NCBI GenBank assembly: GCA_910585285.1
Contig: CAJUDL010000006.1
Location: forward strand, 29,767-93,766
Length of the DNA: 64,000 nt
DNA from: an uncultured Muribaculaceae bacterium
Lineage (GTDB): Bacteria; Bacteroidota; Bacteroidia; Bacteroidales; Muribaculaceae
Direction: 5' to 3'
Position 1 is the stretch's first letter. Every line of letters begins with the position of its first letter. Below are positions 54,611 through 64,000 of this stretch, in pieces. The notes below the pieces were generated by a model that had not been told where the DNA came from, made no database searches, and worked only from the letters and a program-made list of their open reading frames with translations. Position numbers and translations under genes: made by a program.

Positions 54611-57600
54611 ATGAAACCCAAATTGAATACAATCAGGTATATAATGATATCGTTGTTGCTTACCATCTTCACGCTGTCTTCATTAGCAAATGCACCAGGC
54701 ACAACTATCAACGGTACCGTCATGGACGAAAACGGAGAACCCCTTGTGGGTGTAACCGTCAAAGTGAAAAATACATTGAAAGCCGTATCCACTGATTTGA
54801 ATGGTAAATTCACACTCTCTGATGTAAAAACTGGAGAAGAGATGCTTATTTCATATGTAGGTTTTACACCGGTCACAGTCAAAATTGGATCTAAAGAGGA
54901 CTATACCATCTACATGAAAGAATCCACTTCCGATCTGGAAGAGATTGTCGTAGTGGGATATGGCAGTCAGAAAAAAGCAAATCTGACAGGAGCTGTGAGC
55001 GTTGTGCAAGGAGCTGATTTGGCAGGTCGTCCTACCGGTAATGCCGCTACAGCTCTTCAAGGGGCAGATCCGTCATTTTACATCCAAATGGGTGATGGTA
55101 GCCCTGACTCCGGTGTATCTCTTAACATCCGAGGTACACCATCTATCAATGGCGGAGAGCCTTTAGTATTGGTAGATGGCGTTGAGATGTCACTCACTCG
55201 CGTGAATGCCAACGACATAGAAAATGTATCAATTCTAAAGGATGCTTCAGCAGCGGCTATCTATGGTGCCAAAGCATCGGCTGGAGTTGTGCTTGTAACG
55301 ACTAAGGCGGGGAAAGAAGACAAAAGAGCTAAAGTTTCCTTCGACCTTAAAGCCGGATGGAAAGAAGATACCACAAGCACAGATTATATGTCAAGCGGTT
55401 TCTGGCAGATGTATATCATGGAAACAGCTTATTATAACGATCAAGGGAAATACTTTCTTGATGGCTACGGAGATAACGAATATGCCCAGATGTGGATGCG
55501 TCTTGATGACGAAACTGAGAATCCCGAACGTCCCTGGGCAGTTCAAAAAGATGACAAGACCTGGAAATACTATGCCAACAACAATTGGTATGAACACTTT
55601 TTCCGTAAGAGACGTCCAATGCAGGATTACAATATTTCCATCTCAGGAGGAGCAAAGAATATAAATTACTATGTCAGTGGAAGGGCACATTTTGAGGATG
55701 GCGTTCTCAACCAGAATTATGACAAGTTCAAGAATTATACTTTCAGAGGAAAACTGAATGCCAATCTTACCCCTTGGCTTAAATATCACCTTAACACAAG
55801 CCTTTATACTTCTGACTATTCTCTTCCTGTATCTCCAAGCCTTGACACATTTTTCTATCAGGCGGCAATGCATACATACTGTGCTTTCCCGAGTAGGAAT
55901 CCTGATGGAACATCTTTGTTCAATCTTCCTGCCGGTATGACAGGATCCAACAATATCAATGTTTCCGCAGGTTTCAATGCAATGCTGAATAGTGGAAAAA
56001 CAAGCACTGTAAATAAAACTACTGAATTCATGGTAAAGAACGGATTTGACATCACGCCTTTACCTTGGTGGAAAATAACTGCAGAATATGCGTATCTTAT
56101 TCGCAATGTGTCAAGAGATTATCGTGGAGCTAATGCTCCTTATAGCAATACAGAAGGTGAAATAAAATATGTCACTGAAGCTTATCGTGGGGAATTCGAA
56201 GATAAATTCTATCGCACCAATGCCAGAGCGGTTAGCCAGACTATAAATGCGTTCATGGAATTCAACCCGAGTTTCGGCAATAATAATTTCAAAGCTACAA
56301 TAGGCTTCAATGGCGACATATATAGATACATGTATTTCAAAGCAGAAAGGTCAACACTATCAAGTGAAGATATAAGTTCATTAAAAACCGCTACCGGGAA
56401 TTTTGGAGACATAACTGACAAAGTCAATAATTCTACCACTTATGGCTTTTTTGGTCGCATAAACTACGACTATGCAGGTAAATATCTTGCGGAAATATCT
56501 GCACGTTATGACGGATCATCCAGATTCCCCAAACACAGCAGATGGGGATTCTTTCCTTCAGCATCGCTTGGATGGCGCTTCTCTGAAGAAAAATTCTTTG
56601 AGCCTTTACAGCCAATATGGAGCAATGGTAAACTACGTCTATCTTATGGTTCACTCGGCAATCAACAAGTCGGATATTATGATTACCTCCTTGAGGTGGG
56701 AACCAATATCGAAGATAGAACTTGGACTTTTGACGGAACTCAACATAATTATTATTCAAGCGTAGGAAGTCCTGTTGCATCCGATCTAACATGGGAAAAA
56801 GTGATAACATACAATTTGGGTCTTGACCTTGGATTTTTTAATAACCGTCTGAGCTTCACCGGAGACATATATATACGCGACACAAAAGACATGTTAACAT
56901 CGGGGTCAACCCTCCCCTCCGTTTATGGAGCTTCGGTACCCGATTCCAACTGTGCAGACATGCGCACTAAGGGCTATGAATTCGGTTTGACCTGGAATCA
57001 TTCTTTTCGATTGTTTGGTAGCAAATTCAATTATTCTGTGCGTGCCGGCTTTGGCGACCAAACATCGAAAATCACTAAATTTGACAACCCTGACGGTCTA
57101 CTTTCCAAACATTATGTCGGAAAAACAATAGGAGAAATATGGGGCTATCATGTCGATGGGTTATTCAAAACCGAAGAAGAGGCTAAAGAATATGAAAATA
57201 CAATTGATTCTAAGACTTATGTAAATCCACAGATTGGTCGTGGTCCTAACCCCGGACTTCATGCTGGTGACATGAAATTCGTTGACTTGAATGGCGACGG
57301 CGCAATTACGCCGGGGAAAAACAAATTAGGTGATACAGGTGACAGGGTGATTATCGGGAACCAAACTCCTCGGTACAAATATAGTTTCCGCCTCGCATTC
57401 GACTGGAAAGGTTTCGATGTTGCTGCATTCTTTCAGGGTGTAGGCAAACGGGATATATATTTCCCAATGGAATCTCGTAAATTCTGGGGACCATATTGCC
57501 GCAACTTCCTATCCTGGATACCTAACGATTTTCTCGATAGAGTATGGTCAGAAGATAATCCTGATGGATATTTCCCACGTTTGCGTGCTGGAATCGCTTT

Positions 57601-57892
57601 CAATAACAATCATCCTCTCCGGGTAAACAATGACTACTATCTACAGAATGCCGCTTATCTGCGTTTGAAAAATCTCACAATTGGATATACAATACCTGTT
57701 CCCAAAAAGATTCTTAATGAATTGCGGGTGTATTTCTCAGCAGAGAATCTTGCCTATTGGTCACCCCTGAAAAAGCATTGTACAACTGTCGATCCAGAAG
57801 CTGCGATGCAAAATAGGCAATCGAAAAAAAGTAGTGGAGACGTTTACGGATTCTCCAAAGTGTTTACATTCGGACTCAACGTAACTTTATAA
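54611..57892 (+). CDS. SusC-like TonB-dependent outer-membrane transporter
   Basis: A 1093-aa protein of usual SusC length. After the signal peptide come a carboxypeptidase-like beta domain (NGTVMDENGEPLVGVTV), the TonB-box-like EEIVVVGYGSQKK, the plug (LNIRGTPSINGGEPLVLVDG) and the long beta-barrel ending in a phenylalanine-bearing strand (FTFGLNVTL). It imports oligosaccharides through the outer membrane with its SusD partner encoded next. Together they form the glycan-uptake core of this locus. Confidence 0.95.
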   Translation: MKPKLNTIRYIMISLLLTIFTLSSLANAPGTTINGTVMDENGEPLVGVTVKVKNTLKAVSTDLNGKFTLSDVKTGEEMLISYVGFTPVTVKIGSKEDYTIYMKESTSDLEEIVVVGYGSQKKANLTGAVSVVQGADLAGRPTGNAATALQGADPSFYIQMGDGSPDSGVSLNIRGTPSINGGEPLVLVDGVEMSLTRVNANDIENVSILKDASAAAIYGAKASAGVVLVTTKAGKEDKRAKVSFDLKAGWKEDTTSTDYMSSGFWQMYIMETAYYNDQGKYFLDGYGDNEYAQMWMRLDDETENPERPWAVQKDDKTWKYYANNNWYEHFFRKRRPMQDYNISISGGAKNINYYVSGRAHFEDGVLNQNYDKFKNYTFRGKLNANLTPWLKYHLNTSLYTSDYSLPVSPSLDTFFYQAAMHTYCAFPSRNPDGTSLFNLPAGMTGSNNINVSAGFNAMLNSGKTSTVNKTTEFMVKNGFDITPLPWWKITAEYAYLIRNVSRDYRGANAPYSNTEGEIKYVTEAYRGEFEDKFYRTNARAVSQTINAFMEFNPSFGNNNFKATIGFNGDIYRYMYFKAERSTLSSEDISSLKTATGNFGDITDKVNNSTTYGFFGRINYDYAGKYLAEISARYDGSSRFPKHSRWGFFPSASLGWRFSEEKFFEPLQPIWSNGKLRLSYGSLGNQQVGYYDYLLEVGTNIEDRTWTFDGTQHNYYSSVGSPVASDLTWEKVITYNLGLDLGFFNNRLSFTGDIYIRDTKDMLTSGSTLPSVYGASVPDSNCADMRTKGYEFGLTWNHSFRLFGSKFNYSVRAGFGDQTSKITKFDNPDGLLSKHYVGKTIGEIWGYHVDGLFKTEEEAKEYENTIDSKTYVNPQIGRGPNPGLHAGDMKFVDLNGDGAITPGKNKLGDTGDRVIIGNQTPRYKYSFRLAFDWKGFDVAAFFQGVGKRDIYFPMESRKFWGPYCRNFLSWIPNDFLDRVWSEDNPDGYFPRLRAGIAFNNNHPLRVNNDYYLQNAAYLRLKNLTIGYTIPVPKKILNELRVYFSAENLAYWSPLKKHCTTVDPEAAMQNRQSKKSSGDVYGFSKVFTFGLNVTL

Positions 57893-57905
57893 TTCTGTAT
57901 AGATC

Positions 57906-59690
57906 ATGAAAATCAATAATATATTTGTTGCTACCGCATTAGTCTCAATAATCTCAGGATGCACTACAATGGATCAATATCCGGAAGATAGCGTCAGCCC
58001 TGAGATGTATTTCCAAACGGAAATTCAACTGCGTCAGAATACAAATAACTTCTATCGAATGCTTGCCCCGTCAGCTGGAAAATTCAACTGGTATGAAGAA
58101 AATAGCGAATTGCTGATTAAAGACACTCCAACAACAGAACTTCTTGGATCTCGTTCCATTCCTTCGAACGGAAGCGATGATGGATGGGGTTGGGGGCAAT
58201 TACGCCATATAAACTATTTCCTTCAAAATTCGTATAAATGCGCTGACGTAGACGCAAGAAACAGATACGACGGTGTGGCATATTTTTTTCGTGCACTGTT
58301 CTATGCCAATAGGTTAGTGATGTTTGGGGAGGTGCCGTTATACGATACACCCATAGGTTCAGCAGATATTGAACTGCTTATGAAACCCCGAGACAGTAGA
58401 GACGCGGTAATCAATCATATTCTTGAAGATTGTGACCGAGCTTTCGAAAGACTTCCCAAAGAACACATGCTGACAGATGTGAATGCCTGGACAGCCTTAG
58501 CACTCAAATCGCGCATAGCACTATTCGAGGGAACATTTCGCAAATATCACGACGGGGATCCCTTCAATCCAGACCACCTCCCTTGGGAGCCATTACTGAG
58601 AACCTGTGCTGAAGCTTCAAAAAAACTTATCACAGAAGGAGGTTACAAACTATACAAAAATGGTTCAGAGTCCTACAGGGACATGTTCATGAATCCAATG
58701 GGAGATACCGATGAATACATATGGGCACGTATAGGCACAACCGTAGGTGGTATAATGCATGAGGCAACAAATAATTCAATCAGCGAAGGATATGCTTATA
58801 CCAAACGGTTTATGAATCTATTTCTTAAGAAAGACGGCACGCGCTTTACTGATGACCCTAACTGGAAAACCATGAACTATTATGAGGAATGTCAGAATAG
58901 AGACCCTCGTCTTGCCCAGATTGTGCTATGTCCCGGCTATAAGCAGAAAGGAGATCCAGAAGAAACTATAATGAATTTTTCCAATACGAAAGGTGCATAT
59001 CAATATATAAAATATGTAGGCGATGCATCGGAATTTTCTTTCAGAAGCTCTAAAGCCGCACTACCTATTTTCCGCATTGCCGAAATATATCTTAATTATG
59101 CTGAAGCACTTGCTGAGCTTGGGACACTTACCCAAACAGACCTTGATTTATCGGTAAATAAACTTCGCGAACGTGCCGGAATGCCTGATCTCAAAATGGA
59201 TGATGCCAACCATAACCCGGATTCATATATGATGAGCGAGGAATGGGGATATCCCAATGTTACCCGTAGCGCCAATACCGGTGTTATTCTCGAAATACGT
59301 CGTGAGAGATTAATTGAGCTCTCTCTTGAATTAGTGCATTATAATGATATTTTGCGTTGGAAAGAAGGCAAAGTATATGAAAAGCCTTTTTACGGCATGT
59401 ATTTCCCTGGATCAGGTAAATACGATATCAACGGTGATGGACAAAATGATATCTGGCTTTATGAAGGACGCAAACCGAATGATCGCAAACTGAAACTTTT
59501 CCAAATCGGCAAAGATATTATTCTCTCGGAAGGTAGTAAAGGATTTGCAGTGCGCTGCAGCATCAAAGCTCACGAGCGTCATTGGGACGAAAACAAAGAC
59601 TATCTGTACCCAATTCCAACTACAGAAAGAATACTAACAAATGGTTCTCTTACACAAAACCCAGGCTGGGACGATAAATTGGAATTCTAA
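57906..59690 (+). CDS. SusD/RagB-like glycan-binding lipoprotein
   Basis: A 594-aa partner of the SusC-like gene. A lipoprotein signal ends at SIISGC, followed by the usual helical SusD fold (FQTEIQLRQNTNNFYRML; IFRIAEIYLNYAEALAELG; ERLIELSLELVHYNDILRW). The C-terminus (YLYPIPTTERILTNGSLTQN) is typical. It binds the glycan at the surface and caps the SusC pore. It starts 13 bp after SusC and the next gene begins 12 bp after it. Confidence 0.95.
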   Translation: MKINNIFVATALVSIISGCTTMDQYPEDSVSPEMYFQTEIQLRQNTNNFYRMLAPSAGKFNWYEENSELLIKDTPTTELLGSRSIPSNGSDDGWGWGQLRHINYFLQNSYKCADVDARNRYDGVAYFFRALFYANRLVMFGEVPLYDTPIGSADIELLMKPRDSRDAVINHILEDCDRAFERLPKEHMLTDVNAWTALALKSRIALFEGTFRKYHDGDPFNPDHLPWEPLLRTCAEASKKLITEGGYKLYKNGSESYRDMFMNPMGDTDEYIWARIGTTVGGIMHEATNNSISEGYAYTKRFMNLFLKKDGTRFTDDPNWKTMNYYEECQNRDPRLAQIVLCPGYKQKGDPEETIMNFSNTKGAYQYIKYVGDASEFSFRSSKAALPIFRIAEIYLNYAEALAELGTLTQTDLDLSVNKLRERAGMPDLKMDDANHNPDSYMMSEEWGYPNVTRSANTGVILEIRRERLIELSLELVHYNDILRWKEGKVYEKPFYGMYFPGSGKYDINGDGQNDIWLYEGRKPNDRKLKLFQIGKDIILSEGSKGFAVRCSIKAHERHWDENKDYLYPIPTTERILTNGSLTQNPGWDDKLEF

Positions 59691-59702
59691 ATAAAATTGC
59701 AC

Positions 59703-61811
59703 ATGATGCTAAACTTAATACAAAAGACTTTTCTTACAATCGCCTTATTGGCTTTATGTACATCCTCCTATGCTAAGTTGCAACCTATAAATGTGACGGG
59801 GAATCCAATGGTTAAAGTATCAGCTCACGCCAATACCAATCTTAAAATCAAAGGAGACTCTGTGGAAGTAAAATCAAATGGTTTCTCTTCCGGTGTTGTG
59901 TTTGAAAATGAATGGGATTTGACCGGATACAACAGATTGCAATTTAATGTACACAACCTTGATTCAGTTGAGTATCTCCAAATCACATTCCAGATGCAGG
60001 AAAAGAAGTGCCATACTTCACTCAATCGACGTGTTATAAGTGGAACTATGACCGACAATTTCTATGTCGCACCGGGAGAAATAAAATCGGTAGAAATATA
60101 TCTGCCGGATGAAGTAATAAATCCAGATGTTGATTCCTGTTTCTTTGGAATGCATACAAGCCCCTACACTTTCTCGGGGCATTATGCATATAAGATAAAT
60201 CCTAAGCATATAAGAGCAATCAAAGTGCTTGCAAGGAGACACACGGATAAAATACGCTATATAGTATCTGATTTAACCATATTACCAGGAGAACATCCGA
60301 AATCCTCCAGACTTATGGCAATCAATAAAAAGGATTTTTTCCCTTTCATTGACAAATACGGACAATTTAAACATAAAGATTGGCCAGGCAAGACACATTG
60401 CGATACAGACTTCAAGAAAGCTATCAAAAAAGAAGAAAAATACATTTCAGCACACCCAGGTCCTGATAACCGTTCTCGCTATGGAGGATGGACAAAAGGG
60501 CCTCGACTTGCAGCAACGGGTCATTTCCGTGTTGAAAAAATAGATGGCAAATGGTGGCTTATTGACCCAGAGGGCTATCTTTTTTGGTCGCACGGCGTAG
60601 TGCGTGTAACCCCATCATGCGGCATTACTCCTCTTGACAAACGCCGTTATTATTTCGAGGATCTGCCAAAAGAGAATTCAGATCTCGGTAAATTCTATTT
60701 TACTCATGATGCTTTATTAAAACCATATTATACGGCTCGTGACATTGATTCAACATATGACTATTCAAGTGCCAATATTTATCGCAAGTATGGAGAAGGC
60801 TATCTAACCAAATTTGCCAAAATGGCTCATAAAAGACTTAAAAGTTGGGGACTTAACACTCTTGCTAATTCTTCTGACAAAGAAATATGCATGATGGACC
60901 TTACTCCATATATAGAAAGGATCGAAATACACTCAAGACCTATCGAAGGCACCAAAGGAGCATGGTGGCATTTCATGGATCCTTTCGATCCGTCTTTTGA
61001 GGCAGTTGAACGTCAAAGGCTGAAAGAGCGCCAAAAAGAACTTGAGGATCCATGGTGTGTAGGTTTTTTTATTGACAATGAAATTAAATGGGGCAACCCG
61101 ACCGATCTTGCCATGGCCACAATAAAGGCTCCGGCTGATCAGCCTGCCAAAGTTGAGATGATACGTCAATTAAAAACAAAGTACCAAAACATTGATGCTT
61201 TAAATAATAAATGGAATACCAACTTCTTATCCTGGGAGGACCTACGATCAAATCAAGAAAAAGTTCCTGATGGAGCCATGGAGGATTTAAGAGATTTTAA
61301 TCGTCAGCTAATAGAAGGCTACTTCAACACGGTTCGACGTGTTTTCAAAGATATTGCGCCAGATAAGCTATATATGGGTTGCCGTTTTGCAGGTTCAAAC
61401 GAAGATGTTTTACAGATAGCAGCAAAATATTGCGATGTAATTAGCTATAATTTCTATTATCACGATTTGAACTGGTATAAATTACCGGAAGGAATAGACA
61501 AACCGGTAATGGTCGGTGAATTCCATTTTGGGGCACTTGACAGAGGACTTTTTCATCCAAGCCAGGTTATTACCGCTAATCAGAAGGAGAGAGCTGACAG
61601 ATACTATGCATACGTGTATTCTGCATTGCAACATCCGAACATGATCGGTACGCATTGGCATCAGTTTTCCGACCAAGCTGCCAGCGGACGTTTTGACGGA
61701 GAGAATTTTAATGTTGGTTTCACAGACATATGTGACAATCCATACTATGAACTCATTGATAAAATCCGTGAAATAGGATACAATATGTATGAAATCCGAT
61801 ACTCAAAATAA
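59703..61811 (+). CDS. Clan GH-A-like glycoside hydrolase (agarase/beta-galactosidase type)
   Basis: About 702 aa from the ATG at 59703 (the TTG at 59697 is rejected). Signal peptide, then an N-terminal beta-sandwich-like region (to about 200), then a TIM-barrel domain. FIDNEIKWG (Glu about 460, acid/base) and VMVGEFHFGA (Glu about 606, nucleophile) are spaced and placed as in retaining clan GH-A enzymes, closest in style to GH50/GH86 agarase-like proteins. Substrate cannot be told: a galactose-containing part of a sialylated glycan fits the locus. The last 23 bases overlap the second MFS gene. Confidence 0.75.
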   Translation: MMLNLIQKTFLTIALLALCTSSYAKLQPINVTGNPMVKVSAHANTNLKIKGDSVEVKSNGFSSGVVFENEWDLTGYNRLQFNVHNLDSVEYLQITFQMQEKKCHTSLNRRVISGTMTDNFYVAPGEIKSVEIYLPDEVINPDVDSCFFGMHTSPYTFSGHYAYKINPKHIRAIKVLARRHTDKIRYIVSDLTILPGEHPKSSRLMAINKKDFFPFIDKYGQFKHKDWPGKTHCDTDFKKAIKKEEKYISAHPGPDNRSRYGGWTKGPRLAATGHFRVEKIDGKWWLIDPEGYLFWSHGVVRVTPSCGITPLDKRRYYFEDLPKENSDLGKFYFTHDALLKPYYTARDIDSTYDYSSANIYRKYGEGYLTKFAKMAHKRLKSWGLNTLANSSDKEICMMDLTPYIERIEIHSRPIEGTKGAWWHFMDPFDPSFEAVERQRLKERQKELEDPWCVGFFIDNEIKWGNPTDLAMATIKAPADQPAKVEMIRQLKTKYQNIDALNNKWNTNFLSWEDLRSNQEKVPDGAMEDLRDFNRQLIEGYFNTVRRVFKDIAPDKLYMGCRFAGSNEDVLQIAAKYCDVISYNFYYHDLNWYKLPEGIDKPVMVGEFHFGALDRGLFHPSQVITANQKERADRYYAYVYSALQHPNMIGTHWHQFSDQAASGRFDGENFNVGFTDICDNPYYELIDKIREIGYNMYEIRYSK

Positions 61812-63051
61812 ACCACCAACTTACAAGTGGGCGGTGCTGGGTTTCCTGTGGGTGGCGTTTTTGCTCAACCAGGCGGACCGTCAGGTATTCAACGTCGTTC
61901 TGCCCCTGATCCGCGAGGACCTTCACCTGAGTGACGTCAGCGTGGGGTGGATCGCCACAATCTTCAACCTGTTCTATGCCGTCCTGGTGCCCATAGGAGG
62001 GATGGCGGGCGACATCTTCAGCAAGAAATGGATAGTCACCGCAAGCCTCCTGTTCTGGAGCGTGGCGACGATGCTGACCGGCTTCGCCAGCGGCTTCCTC
62101 GTGCTGGTGATCCTGCGCAGCATCGCCACGGGAGGCGGCGAGGCGTTCTTCGGACCGTCGAACTATTCGCTCCTGGCGCAGTACCACGACAAGACACGCG
62201 CGTTCGCCATGTCCGTCCACCAGACTGCATATTACATCGGCGTCATAGTCAGCGGATATGTCGCCGGCTACATCGGTCAGAAATGGGGCTGGCAGTCGGC
62301 GTTCTATGTCTTCGGCGCCATCGGCGTGATATGGGCTGTCGTCATGATGTTCGGACTCAAGGACAAGCCGGTGAGCAAGGAGGAGAAGGCGATCGACGGA
62401 GACAGACCCGCCAAGACCCACATCTGGGACGGCTTCAGGGTCGTGTTCACCACGCCGACCGCCCTGGTGCTCACGCTGGGCTTCGGGGGACTGATCTTCG
62501 TGCTGACCGGCTACCTGACATGGATGCCGACCTATCTTTACGAGAAATTTAATCAGAGTCTGGCTGCCGCCGGCTTCAACTCGATGTTCTACACGCACCT
62601 GTTCGCCTTCATCGGGGTGCTGATCGCGGGCGGTCTGTCCGACCGCGTTGCCCGCAGGTCTCCGGGGCTGCGCATGGTTATGCAGGGTGCGGGACTTTTG
62701 CTTGGGGCTCCGTTCGTGTTCATCATGGGCAATTCCGAGATAATCTGGGTGGTCTACATCGGTCTGGCTGGATTCGGGTTCATGCGAGCCCTCTTCGATG
62801 CCAACACCTATACGGTGCTCTATGACGTCACCCCCGAGCGTCTGCACTCGTCAGCCTCCGGAGCGATGATCATGGTGGGCTTCGGCTTCGGCTCCCTGGC
62901 GCCGGTGGTGCTCGGGGCGATAAAGGAGGCGATGAGCCTTTCAGCCGGCATTTCCGTCCTTGCCGTCATCTGGGTGGTATGCGGACTCATGATGGCGGGA
63001 GGCGCAAGATTATTCTACTGGAAGGATTACGATAAAATACACAAGGCTTAA
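61789..63051 (+). CDS. MFS transporter, GC-rich
   Basis: A 420-aa carrier with about twelve hydrophobic segments, NQADRQVFNVVLPLIR near the N-terminus and GGMAGDIFSKKWIVT as the MFS loop. It belongs to the sugar acid/organic anion group and resembles the other MFS gene at 50910. Base composition jumps to strongly GC-rich a few codons in, in contrast to the AT-rich hydrolase it overlaps, so it has a different history. It may import a product other than sialic acid, or act on the isomerase substrate. Confidence 0.85.
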   Translation: MKSDTQNKPPTYKWAVLGFLWVAFLLNQADRQVFNVVLPLIREDLHLSDVSVGWIATIFNLFYAVLVPIGGMAGDIFSKKWIVTASLLFWSVATMLTGFASGFLVLVILRSIATGGGEAFFGPSNYSLLAQYHDKTRAFAMSVHQTAYYIGVIVSGYVAGYIGQKWGWQSAFYVFGAIGVIWAVVMMFGLKDKPVSKEEKAIDGDRPAKTHIWDGFRVVFTTPTALVLTLGFGGLIFVLTGYLTWMPTYLYEKFNQSLAAAGFNSMFYTHLFAFIGVLIAGGLSDRVARRSPGLRMVMQGAGLLLGAPFVFIMGNSEIIWVVYIGLAGFGFMRALFDANTYTVLYDVTPERLHSSASGAMIMVGFGFGSLAPVVLGAIKEAMSLSAGISVLAVIWVVCGLMMAGGARLFYWKDYDKIHKA

Positions 63052-63066
63052 ATCAATAATTACCTA

Positions 63067-64000
63067 ATGAAACCAACAGAAAAGACACGCAAGGGGAGGG
63101 CAGGACTCCTACTCGTGGCATCGCCACGTTTCAAGAACCTGGGGGAGGGGACAGCGCACGGCACATACGGCGAGCGCAAGGCAAAGGTTGTAGCAGAGTT
63201 GCTCGGGAATCTCGATTTTCTTGACATTGAATTTCCCGGAATTGTATACGAGAGAGAAGACGCTGAACGCGCCATGAAGGAGTTTTACGACAAGAAGGTG
63301 GATTTCGTCATTGCCGAATTTCTCAGCTGGAGTGAGGATTTCGCGTGGATACGCTTCTTGCGCGACATGCCTGAGTTGCCGATGATTTTCGTAAATGTGG
63401 CAAAAAACAGGATGGCATTCGACGATACCCTCGAAGAGGACGACTTCATAGAGTATCTTTGCTCCGGCACACTTGTCGGCTCGCTGGAGGCATCCGGATC
63501 GATACCTCGGATAGGTCGCCGCCATGTCAAGGTGGTGATGGGTTCACGCGAAGAAGTGAATGAGAAGATCCGAATCTTTGCAGAGGCAGCCCGGGCACGT
63601 GCCATCATGCACCGGTCGACCATAGGTTTGCTTGCCAACTATAATGAAGCGATGTGGAGCACCTATATTGACCCTTATGATGTATTTACCAAGCTTGGAC
63701 CAGAAATACGTTTTCTTCCCTATTCAGTATATGGCGAGGTTATAGATCGAATAGACAAATCCGAGCTTAAGGAATATTGTGATCGTCTTACAGGTTGCTA
63801 CCGCATGATGGAGGACGTGGATTATGAGAAATTCGAGGCATCCGTGCGGGCATCCATAGGTCTGGCGAAGATGGCGCAGGACTCCGACATCGACGTGATG
63901 GTGTTCAACGACATCGACCGCGCGATGTTCGAGCTCGTGGGGCTTCGCGCCGGGTTCTATCATCCCTGGTTCAACGCCAGCACCTCGGTGCTGGTGCCGG
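63067..64000 (+). CDS. L-fucose/L-arabinose isomerase-like protein, partial
   Basis: The first 311 codons of a gene that runs off the right edge with no stop. GLLLVASPRFKNLGEG with YGERKAKVV and later VDFVIAEFLSW resemble the N-terminal domains of the FucI/AraA-type sugar isomerase fold. Catalytic residues lie beyond the edge, so the activity is uncertain. It starts 15 bp after the MFS gene and is probably cotranscribed. Base composition is intermediate to high, like the MFS gene. Confidence 0.6.
   Translation, partial: MKPTEKTRKGRAGLLLVASPRFKNLGEGTAHGTYGERKAKVVAELLGNLDFLDIEFPGIVYEREDAERAMKEFYDKKVDFVIAEFLSWSEDFAWIRFLRDMPELPMIFVNVAKNRMAFDDTLEEDDFIEYLCSGTLVGSLEASGSIPRIGRRHVKVVMGSREEVNEKIRIFAEAARARAIMHRSTIGLLANYNEAMWSTYIDPYDVFTKLGPEIRFLPYSVYGEVIDRIDKSELKEYCDRLTGCYRMMEDVDYEKFEASVRASIGLAKMAQDSDIDVMVFNDIDRAMFELVGLRAGFYHPWFNASTSVLVP

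Noticed and set aside
61753..62847. A long minus-strand open frame opposite the second MFS gene
   Set aside because: High GC third positions of the MFS gene keep the antisense frame open; its His/Glu-rich product has no family.

Overview
The window looks like chromosome from a gut-type Bacteroidales bacterium, probably a Muribaculaceae-like one (an inference). Support comes from Bacteroidetes promoters (TAnnTTTG with an upstream TTTG/TTG about 19-21 bp away), a SusC/SusD pair, weak Shine-Dalgarno sites, and a nucleotide-biosynthesis block of moderate GC beside AT-rich accessory DNA. No rRNA, tRNA, CRISPR array, integrase or transposase gene was seen.

Layout. (1) 1-2.3 kb: start of mnmG and all of ybeY on the minus strand, then a membrane-anchored AraC-type regulator. 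(2) 2.4-14.7 kb: a plus-strand run of unusual genes. Three coupled small genes (one DUF1963/YwqG-like) and a 104-aa orphan come first. A translationally coupled operon follows: zinc-ribbon protein, membrane Ser/Thr kinase with a repetitive tail, zinc-ribbon protein with four AAA+ modules, zinc-ribbon FHA protein and PP2C phosphatase. A secreted protein with its own promoter follows. This self-contained phospho-signalling cassette is the best candidate for an undescribed system. (3) 14.8-26.1 kb: pyrimidine genes. carA-carB and an AAA/DUF4143 ATPase are on the minus strand; pyrC-pyrK-pyrD-pyrF-pyrE-pyrB are on the plus strand. All steps to UMP are present, and PyrB carries a PyrI-like zinc tail. 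(4) 26.8-28.8 kb: a GpsA-like dehydrogenase and a secreted glycerophosphodiester phosphodiesterase. (5) 28.9-43.8 kb: purE-purL-purM-purN-purH-purD-purB-purA-guaB-guaA. A structured leader with an intrinsic terminator precedes purE; purF, purC and purK are not here. (6) 43.7-45.4 kb: a minus-strand DUF1016/YhcG-type nuclease gene flanked by two near-identical copies of the guaA 3' end and terminator, marking an insertion at the guaA tail. (7) 45.8-64 kb: a mostly AT-rich glycan locus. It holds a secreted protein, FadR-type regulator, sialic-acid-lyase-like aldolase, sialidase, MFS carrier, S1/P1 nuclease, kelch mutarotase, lipoprotein, SusC, SusD, clan GH-A-like hydrolase, a GC-rich MFS gene and a partial isomerase-like gene. 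It probably releases, imports and degrades sialylated glycans.

Intergenic DNA is unusually structured. Several gaps are filled by hairpins built from short degenerate tandem units, in at least three unrelated sequence families; several supply the upstream gene's stop codon and run up to the next start. There are also two copies of a ~170-bp element, a 185-bp MITE-like element and a perfect 34-bp-arm palindrome.
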